Origin: Nymphaea colorata
Lineage: Eukaryota; Streptophyta; Magnoliopsida; Nymphaeales; Nymphaeaceae
Length of the DNA: 64,000 nt
Direction: 5' to 3'
Assembly: GCF_008831285.2 (NCBI RefSeq)
Contig: NC_045143.1
Span: 5,527,503 to 5,591,502, forward strand
The notes below the pieces were generated by a model. The model had not been told where the DNA came from, did no database searches, and saw only the letters and a list, made by a program, of their open reading frames with translations. The translations under genes and the position numbers were made by a program. Numbering within the stretch: the stretch's first letter is position 1; each line of letters opens with the position of its first letter. This document shows positions 55,306-64,000 of this stretch, piece after piece.

Positions 55306-56601
55306 GCAAGTAGCTTCACTTTGTATAGAAATTGCACGCTGGTGTCTAGTGTTCCCACTTATGCAAACAATTGGTCATAAAGCTCCCTTCATAATCATGT
55401 GGCATTGAAGCCTGCTGGAGCTATGAAGACAAGGATGATGGTATCTTAATTACATGTCGCCTTGCAATTCATTTGGGCAGCAAATGCCGCGTCTATTTTC
55501 TATTTATTCCTCTAAGCAGTCTGCTGGTCAACTAAAGGTCTCGGCAGTTTTCTTCGGCAAGAAGGATATGAACTCCAAGGAAATTGAGTCGGCCTTAGAG
55601 AGTCAGGCGACTAGACTTTCGGTTTGAAAAGCTAGACACGTAATGCAAGTTCTTCAATTCCTAAGCTCGCAGTAATGAAAATAACATAATAACCAGTTTG
55701 ACTTTGATTGATATGTGCACTGGTTCTATGTCCATTTTTCATCGGTGTTTGGCTTATCTGGTGTTTTTTCTTCAAGTAGCAGGATCAAAGTGGTCCCCCT
55801 TTAGAGGGTTCCTGTACTTAAAAGAAAGGGAAATTTTCAAAGATGCATCTGATGTTTGGCGATAATAAAAAACGCACTCAACTTTTCAGTATTTTGAGAA
55901 ACACGCTTAGGTTTTCAATATTTCATAATAAAGGTCTTTCAAATTTTTTATGACTTAGATTGTTAAATAAAATAAAGAGTCGCCGTTTTGCCCATGTATA
56001 CATTTAAGTTTCCCTTGGGTAACTTTCTTTCCCTAATAAAGAAAAAAAAAATCACCAAACTGATTTAAATATTAATAAACTACTGACTTACGTGTATGTG
56101 TTTAACCATTTACTGATGTTATTGGGTATAATGAAGAGCTCCACGCAAACTAACTCAAAGTTTATCTTATTTTGGTGACTTTTATCATAACCTAGGCTAT
56201 TTGAAAAAAGGAAAAGAAAGTTACTTGGGCTGTTTTTAACAATATAAAAAGGTTAGGTGCATTATCTATTATCACCAAATTCTCAAGTGAGTTTTCTGTG
56301 AATATTTTACAATATGGCATGCCTAACAAAATTTATTTTTAATTCAACCGTCCAAACAAGTCCTCGTCGTGAACTGCTTTCTATCATACAATTTCCTTTG
56401 TTCACTGTCTCATATGCATGGCCATAGATCTGAGAATGCCAAAATGGATAATATAAAGGCACGAGATTGACTACCCAGATGCCCTAAAAGTATGGATACT
56501 TTAATCCGTCCGTTGGTTTGTTCCAGCCAAGTTTCTCTAATTTATTGTTTTAGTGTATATTGCAGCGAAATTTAGATTGGCTGAGTACAGCGTTGTCAAA
56601 T

Positions 56602-56720
56602 CAGTGGTGGAGATACATGGAGCTTGTGTGGGCCACCAGCCCACTAAAATTTTCATTGAAATGCTTAAAATTATAACATGATAACTCAAAAATTAGGTAA
56701 GGTGCCGTCACAGGTCTAGT
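56602..56720. mobile_element. hAT-like MITE family, right end unclear
   Basis: Starts CAGTGGTGGAGATACATGGA with interior ACATGATAACTCAAAAATTA, matching the copies at 5,690 and 8,149. The other end could not be found; the AT-rich repeat begins about 30 bases further on. Confidence 0.4.
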
Positions 56721-56749
56721 GATTTAAAGTATCTATCAGCCATAGTCAC

Positions 56750-57120
56750 AGAAAACGCAACGCGTTTTTTTTAAGTGATAAATTAAATGGCAGTTTGAAA
56801 CTTAAAAAAACATATTTTAAAAAAAAAACATTAAAAACGAAAAAAACACATTTTTTCGATTTTTTCACTTTTTTTTGTTTTTTAATGTCAAACAGTTTTC
56901 TTTTTATTTTCTATTTTTTATTTGTTGCAAATCTACTTATCTTTTAATTATCTTTTAAAGTTTGTGTTATTAGTTTCTCATTTATTTTGTTTTTTCTTCA
57001 TTTTTAGTTTTTTTATTTTTTTAAAAATCTATTGCATTTTTTTCAAATTCACCGTATTATACCAGAGAAAACCTTGCCGTTTAAAACTTCGATACGTTAT
57101 TTGTGACTATGCGAGTCTCA
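56750..57120. repeat. AT-rich dispersed repeat, copy 3 of 3
   Basis: Same landmarks as 4440-4790 and 6390-6735, including TTTTATTTGTTGCAAATCTA, ACCGTATTATA, CCTTGCCGTTTAAAACTTCG and CGTTATTTGTGACTATG. It lies about 50 kb from the other two and in the same orientation. Confidence 0.6.
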
Positions 57121-59600
57121 GCTAAAAAAATCATGGCTTAGCTACTATGTTAAATTGTTATTAAAAGTTAGAGGTTAAGTTGGCAGTTCTTTGTCCTGAC
57201 CCAAAATGTACTCGTCCTATTCTTTATACCACTTTAAACTTGAAGGAGGTAAACCCCGGTTACATGATGAGATGTTGAAATGAACTAGGGCTGGACCTAA
57301 ATAAGAACTCACTTGGATATGGGTCTTCGCTCAATTATATTTAGTTAGAAAGAATGGATTCCAAACCCAAACCACATTGTTTAGATGGTGCTTAAAGCGT
57401 GTTTCCAAACTAGAAATTCAAAGAAAAGTTATTTGTTTCCCGGCCAAATCAAATACTTGAGAGACCATACGTTGGATAAATTTCTAATAGCGATGAATCT
57501 GGTTATGAAATTTAATCAATCTTCCATGTAAGACTACACTTTGATTTTCTTGAGGGGGTGTTCCATGGAAAAATAAGAATAAGTTATCATACAGTTCGGT
57601 GGTCGTAATTTTTCAAAGAAAACTCAAAGGTTATTGTGAGGATAAGATGAAATTTAAAAGGCATAAAAGATGTTAATGGAAAAAATGTATATAAAAAAAA
57701 AATTTCAGTGTTTGGCCCTGAATATAGTGTGGAAATTCTCTAATTAAAAAACACCTGAAATTTTTTTTCCAGTCGCCGATACTTTGACTGTTGATTTTAA
57801 CATTTTGGTTTGGCTCATGCTTCATTGGGATCTACGGGATTCGGTCCAATAACACCTGGACCGGCAGATTCTTGCACTACTGAATAACTCCACAAAGTTC
57901 CACTAAGGAGATTGTCAGCAATGATTTCATAACCTTTTGAATTCCAGAATTGCTTTTTAAATGGAAAGCCATGCTATCTGACAGAAGCTTTCATTTTCAC
58001 ACGGTCTTCAATGGAAAACCGCGGATTTGTCTCAGAAATATAATAAACGTATGAATCAACAATTGTTTCATGAACTTCCTTGTAATTCTAGAAAGTTGGT
58101 TTCTTTCGTTTGACCAGTGATTCAACAGAGAAAACGCAGTCGGTGTCAGAAATCAGCCTGCATGTAAGACCGATCGTAGAAGAAAAGAAGAAGGGAAAGA
58201 TCCAAAAGATCTTGTTGGTATACGGGTTTTGGATGGTATTCAAATAATAATTATTGGTTGTAATTCTTTCCAAACAGTATTAATGCCAACTATAGATATT
58301 GGTAGCATGATGCCTTGAGATTGAAGTCGGCTGGTCGTGGAGGTACCGTTACAGACATAATCTGAAGCATCTTGGTACTGTAGCTGATATACAAATGAAT
58401 AAGAAATGATAAAGTTTCTTTGTCGTCTGTTCATGGAGTTGGGTGAGGTTGAGATTATCCTACGGCTTAAGCGAGAGCCGAAGCTTCTTCTTCTTCCCTT
58501 GCCAACAAGATTTATTAAAGCTACTTCAGTACCAAGGGGTGCGATATCCATATATTTCCACTTGTATGTAGGGACTCATCCTCTTTTTACTGCAAGAGCA
58601 TTGCCGCATGGATCGAATTGGTGCGTCCGTTTGAACTATGCCCTTGTGATGTTACTAATTGCAAACTCGTGAACAAGTTTCAATCCATGTTTTCTCTGTA
58701 AAATGTGTTGCACATATCAAGGAATTCGCAAATATGAGACCGGAGTTTCATGTTTCGGGCAAAATTTCGGTCCCCAAATGAAAGATTCTCTGTTACATTC
58801 AGAAAAGGTAAACAAATAGAACCTAACGTGACCGATTCGTCCTCGAAGCGACGAAGCAGATCGGCTCAACCAAACCCAAAATGCTTTCTCCTCCATGAAG
58901 CAAGCCGTCACATCATGCGCGAGCTCCACAGAAAAAGGTTCTTTTCCATTCTTTAAGAAAAAGGAAGTTTCAATGTTCTCCACGAACGAATTGAAGAAGC
59001 TACCATTGTGCTCAATTATTCAATTTCCCATCTTTTCTCGTTCTCAAGAGAATGGTGAAAAACCAGGATATCGGTTTCTGTTCCCGAAGGTGATATCCCA
59101 TTTTATCGACGCACATGCCCACACTGGTTACAAACGTATCCAGATACATCTGGGAAATATCTCAAAATTCACATAGGGCAGGAGAGAGAGGACACGTGGT
59201 CACGCGAAGAATTGACAGGCGGCCGCCGTCAATAGGCGGCGGTCAGCGCTGTAAAAATTAGTTAGTAGGAGAAAGCGCAGAGGAGAGAGTGAAAGAGAAT
59301 TTGTGATTGCTTGTTTTGATGCGGCGCAGGCATAAGTGTGAACAAGAAAAAGGCAAAGCCTACATCTCCTCGATTCATTATCCCCACATAAATGATCATC
59401 TAATATCCATTTCTGAAAACAAAAGGAAAAGTAGGGACTCTCTCTCTCCCTCTCTTCCGACTTTGTCTGAAGCTGCAAAATCTCCATTCAGGCTAGCTAT
59501 CCTAGGGTTTTAGTGTCAACCCAAGTCGTCGGATAACCGGTTCTCCCTTGCTCATAGAAGGGAAAATTCGTTTCATCGTCGTCTGGGAGGGGAGAGCGAC

Positions 59601-62600
59601 ATGGTGAATGCGCTGGTGGAGGGGGCGACGAGCGATATGCTCGTTGGTCCTGATTGGGCCTTGAACCTCGAGATCTGCGATATCCTTAACAACGACCCTG
59701 GGTACTGGTCTTCCCTTTTCTGAACACAGTTTCTTCTTTTAGTTTTCTTGGTGTGGTTCGTCTGTTTTCTTCGATGGTTGATTACTTGATATTGATAGTC
59801 GTATGTCGAACTTTTGTTACCGTTAGTTTGAATTTCTAGAATCAACTTTAACTATTTGGTCTTCCTATACTGTGAAGAATTGGAATCTGTTTTGGATGAT
59901 TCATTGCGGAATTTCTGTTTTGAGTACTGCGTTCGTGCTGGGTTGTGGGGTGTCTTCAAAATTTTTTGTTCACGTCTGCCGTTATGTTGATTTTGAGAAA
60001 GACCCTTTGACATTTTCTTTAAATCACCTCAGGTTAGATTTTGTTTTTTCTTTCTGTTGTTTCCTTTTGGGGTTTGTTTGCAAGAAAGGCGCAGTTGCTT
60101 CATGTAAATTACTATATTGGCCTGATATGCACATGGAATTTATTATTTCGCTTTGACTTTTTTTTCCTTGTCAAGGCGAGGTCCATAAATAGTTGGTTTT
60201 GATGTTTCTCTACTGTGCCAAGGCAGTCAAGGTTGGTGGGTTATTGGAAACTACATTAAAGGTTATAGTAAAATTAAACTTCTTGTTGACAATATAACAA
60301 GTTAGTCATGACGATTAGAGATTGCACGGAATACGTGATGGTAATTCTATAAACAAACGAAGATGTTTCTGTGCCAAGTTCTAGCTTGTGAGCCTATTAA
60401 ATTATTAATCCTACAGAGTGATAATGTGAAAGAAACTCTCTGTCCTAGTTCTTCTTCAGTTTTTAGAAGGTTTCATTTATATTTTCTTGATTTATGGTTA
60501 TCTGTCTGAGACATTGTTTTTGTAAAGGTGAATTTGTGGTCCTCTTGATTGTTCTTGACTAGTAAAACTGTTTTGCAATAATGCGACAGCCAATGAAGTG
60601 TAGCCAGGCTTTAGTCATACTCATACCTCAGTAAGGAGGCAAAAGAGAGATCAGAGCAGTTTCATAGTAAATATTGAAATCTTGCAAAACTGTAAGTTTT
60701 AAAATGTTGGAAAAACATTAGAATTCAGTACATTATTTGTAAGTTAGCAATCAACAGCAAATAGGAATTTTAGGTGCTATTTTGATGCAAAATTAGGGCC
60801 GTAGTTTGAATTATCTGAACTAAACTATGATTTTGTTCAGACAAAAAGAGCAATATGAAATCATACAGAAAATGTCCATTGATTATTTCACCTTATAATC
60901 TGTTATGATCAATTTGGCACCAGGCCCCAAGTGTGAACTGTGCAGCTGGAGCTATCTATGATTCTGATAGTTCTCTGGATATGTTGTATGAACAGGCAAG
61001 CAAAGGATGTTGTAAAAGGACTTAAGAAACGCCTTGGAAGTAAAAATGCTAAAGTTCAGATTCTTTCCCTCATGGTAAGCATGTCATAAGCTTGTACCAG
61101 TTATCACTTCCATTAATGTCTATTCTGGTATGTAGTTCCAAGTCTAAGTATCCTATAGGGGCTGAAGAAAGGTTCGTTGCATTTTTTTCTTTTAAGATTT
61201 TCAATATGTTTTGTATGTATGGAGAACAATATAGTAGTCAAAATGGACTAATGGGTTATCTGTGCCATGTAGCAATGCATTTAATGATATCCTGATATCC
61301 TAGTTTAATTGCCATGTATTCTTCAAGTTATTTTTCCTTCAAAAAAAAAAAAAGAAACTTAGCAGTGATACATGCTAAATCATTTAACAATTATTTACTT
61401 ATGGGGTTCTGGGTTGAGGGTTAAGTCACCATGTGTGGTTGGTGATGCCTATAGTGAAAACGTATATATTATGCAATTTTTCTTGTGATGTGCTGTACAT
61501 GTGTGTTCACTATGGAAACTCAACCAATTGATTAAATTAATGGTGACCCTACTTTACAAAATTCAGTGAGTAAGGTCCCCACCTTCTTTCACTTTGAGAA
61601 CTAAACAAATGCTTATTGTGCGTCAACTATCTACCATCTGAATGATTTTGTTAAGATTATAATATAGCTGTTATTCGCATCAGACAAGTATTTGCATTCT
61701 TAATATTTGCTTGAGTCGCCAAGTTGGTTGACGCTTTGTTCATTTTAGGCTCCACAGGTGAGTAGGTGAAATGTGTTCATGCCTAGAGGGGCTTGAAAGA
61801 GCTCCTATTTACATACATGGTATATCTTTGTGTTACTCAATATTCTAACGCATGCAGTGAGTGGAAAGTTATAATTTACTTTTCAGTTCTAGTGTCTCTA
61901 AACTCGTGACTTTTATGTTGAAAATTTACGCTTTATTAGTTTATTAGCTGTTGGGACTTGAGACTTCTTTCCAAAAATGTTTTTTTTTCCTGGATTTCTT
62001 TTGTACTTCTTTTATTAGGAAAGTTCACCACATGAATGCAAGTTATTACCTGCTTTACCTACATTTGCCTTACCGCTGCTGTGCATTACAGCTTCTCGAG
62101 ATGTTGATGAAAAATTGTGGTGACGTTGTCCACATGCATGTAGCCGAGAGGGACGTTCTACACCAAATGGTGAAGATTGTTAGAAAAAGGGTAAATTGAT
62201 TCTTGCACCAATTAGGCTATGCTCTATCCAGTGCTTGAAGCTTTCGGTTCTAACTTTCAATGTTTGTTTGCAGCCTGTTGGGCATGTCAGGGAGAAGATC
62301 TTGTCTCTTATTGACACCTGGCAAGAAGCTTTTGGTGGGCCAAGGGCAAGATATCCACAATATTATGCTGCATACCAAGAGTTATTGGTAGATATCATTT
62401 CCTTTTTGGTGAAAGATACACACACACACTCACCAAGTGGTTCATTGGACATGCATAGGAGTGATGTAAAAATTTTCATATATTTGATGGGATGCCTCAC
62501 CTATTTGTATCGCACAGCATATAGCACATAAAGCAGCATAGCTTTTTCCCGTTTCTTCAAGAGCCTTTTCCAGTGTCTCCCAGAATAACATTGACAGTAG

Positions 62601-63057
62601 CTATTCATATATTAGTGACATACTAGTGGAATGCATTTATAAGATCTGGAACATTTAGCACTTTAGACACCCAAAAATCAGCAGCCTGAATCAGCTTCTA
62701 GATCTTTTAAAAATGAGAGTTAGTGAAATAATTCAAGTTGAAGCACCTTTGAGTAGTCAAGAATAAAAAAAATATATAAAGATTCAGAATATGAAAAATG
62801 CACATGCAACTATAGCTTCTTGAATGATCCCATGGCTTCCTTGGCCTGATTAACAAATGACAAATGTTTCATCTACATGCTTCTAGCACTTCACAGTTCA
62901 TTTGTCTCCAGAGTGCAGGTGCTGTATTTCCACAAAGATCTGAGGGAGCTGCTCCCATATTCACTCCTCCTCAAACACAGCCTCTGTCAAGTTACACTCA
63001 ATCCTTGACTGGCCCAGATTATCAGCGAGCAATCGGTTCAGAGTTTCCAACTTTGAG
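59601..63057 (+). CDS. TOM1-like (TOL) VHS-domain protein, 5' part of gene
   Basis: First five exons: 59601-59701, 60996-61074, 62092-62190, 62274-62387, 62912-63057. All joints are GT..AG with matching phases, giving 179 complete codons plus two bases; the gene continues past the window. The VHS domain occupies about residues 5-135: [88 protein letters not shown] proline-rich linker [12 protein letters not shown] and SEFPTL follow, where the GAT domain would start in family members. TOL proteins bind ubiquitinated plasma-membrane cargo and pass it to ESCRT for vacuolar degradation, including auxin carriers in Arabidopsis. The start is supported by the MVxALVExATSxMLxGPDW family pattern. The exact TOL paralogue is not assigned. 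Confidence 0.88.
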
Positions 63058-64000
63058 GTAGATGCAACTTATGTTTATGTGCGACATAAATTCCAGTGGA
63101 TAAATTTGTAGCCTAGGATCTCATTCAATTCATAACACAACTGTTTTGATAATTTCACCCTTCTTTTTCAACCTTAGCAAAGTAGTGGGGTAAACTTAGG
63201 TTTTCCTGTGATTAGTTTATGTATTACTGTCTTGTAGATCTGTTCAATTTATGTTGCATTGTTCCGCTAGATGTACAAATATTGCATTTATGCTACTTTT
63301 TCAATTTATTTCTAGAAATGAAGTAAATATATAATCCTTAGGAGTTAGGAGTTGTTGCTATCACAGGGAGAGTTAGGGATGAGAAACACACAATCAGCGT
63401 ACAGGGTCAGTTTAACTCATTAGATGCTTATTCATGGTTGCAATGTTTCCATAACCAGCAAGGGTTGTTTAACTTGTCTTGGCTCATATAAGCTCATTAA
63501 TATATGTTGTTATATATATATTACATATTATACATCTCATTTTGTGTTACATGTAAGATACTCTATGTAATGTTCTGTGGAGTTCAGATGTCTTGTAAAT
63601 TTTGTATGTATTTACTTTGCACATACATATATTTTTTCAAGATCAATTTTGATAGCTTTAAATGTCAGGTTTTGATCTACTTACAAGTTACAACAAACTG
63701 CTCGACTTGTTTATTATGTGTTTCTGTGCTATTTGTCAACAGTCTTCATTATTAATGAATCTGAAGAATAGCTGGACAATTGGTCCACTTACATGATAAT
63801 GTTTGCAACTCAACTTTAGAATGGGCCGATTTGTCTTTCTCAACAGGATGCCTTCATTGACATAATTTTTTGTCAGAAAGAAAAATGATTTTTTTTTCTC
63901 TGTAGCTTTAATGTCCTTTTATTGGATGATAGTAGCTCTGTAACAGCTCACTCTTGATTTAACATAAATTTGAGTCAAACAATGTCAAGCTAGCTCTCTC
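63058..64000 (+). other. TOL-like intron 5 to window end
   Basis: GTAGAT follows exon 5 at 63058. I found no acceptor leading into a GAT-domain exon before 64000, so the window ends inside an intron of at least 943 bases. The frame at 63,504-63,755 is AT-rich and not a gene. Confidence 0.6.

Larger units (their letters stand above)
55306..59600. other. Intergenic, DAAT-like to TOL-like
   Basis: AT-rich spacer holding a MITE end and one AT-rich dispersed repeat (listed separately). Open frames at 58,240-58,680 and 58,750-59,176 have no family resemblance. The last 150 bases before 59601 are CT-rich and probably the TOL-like leader. No RNA gene seen. Confidence 0.4.

Noticed and set aside
58240-58680. 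Pair of opposite-strand open frames upstream of the TOL-like gene
   Set aside because: Neither has family resemblance or splice context. They mirror each other, as expected by chance in moderately GC-rich DNA.

Overview
The window is nuclear DNA of a flowering plant. The evidence is spliced genes with GT..AG introns, a GLABRA2-type HD-Zip IV homeodomain protein, a GDP-fucose transporter of the plant GONST clade, a plastid-type D-amino-acid aminotransferase, a TOM1-like (TOL) protein, AT-rich spacers, long (TA)n and (GA)n runs, and many short non-autonomous transposons. I cannot name the species from sequence alone.

Layout. 1-9.3 kb has no gene: one LINE remnant and several copies of two dispersed repeat families. 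9,314-10,378 (+) is an intronless Golgi GDP-fucose transporter (GFT1/GONST4-like). 12,578-21,088 (-) is a complete 11-exon GLABRA2-like gene, 731 codons before the stop, whose exons I traced joint by joint; three short introns are largely microsatellite and its two long introns carry transposons. 21-36.8 kb is gene-free and repeat-rich.

36.8-49.8 kb is the most unusual part: a large imperfect inverted duplication. The arms lie at about 36,842-41,160 and 45,688-49,771, around a 4.5 kb spacer. The right arm has an intact single-exon inositol polyphosphate multikinase gene (IPK2, 46,161-47,045, +). The left arm has a broken antisense copy (N-terminal half deleted, nonsense codon, 19-base deletion, native stop lost). 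Both arms carry the 3' part of an unidentified gene. The spacer holds a 5'-truncated, frameshifted gene resembling plant Integrator subunit 7, cut at the arm boundary.

50,289-55,305 (+) is a complete 5-exon D-amino-acid aminotransferase / aminodeoxychorismate lyase-like gene with a plastid-targeting type of N-terminus. 59,601 onward (+) is the VHS-domain half of a TOL gene that runs past the window end.

The genes are not an operon or cluster of one pathway; they are ordinary neighbours on a plant chromosome. The main scientific interest is the inverted IPK2 duplication and a family of about 12 short elements with hAT-like ends, several with recognisable 8-base target duplications.
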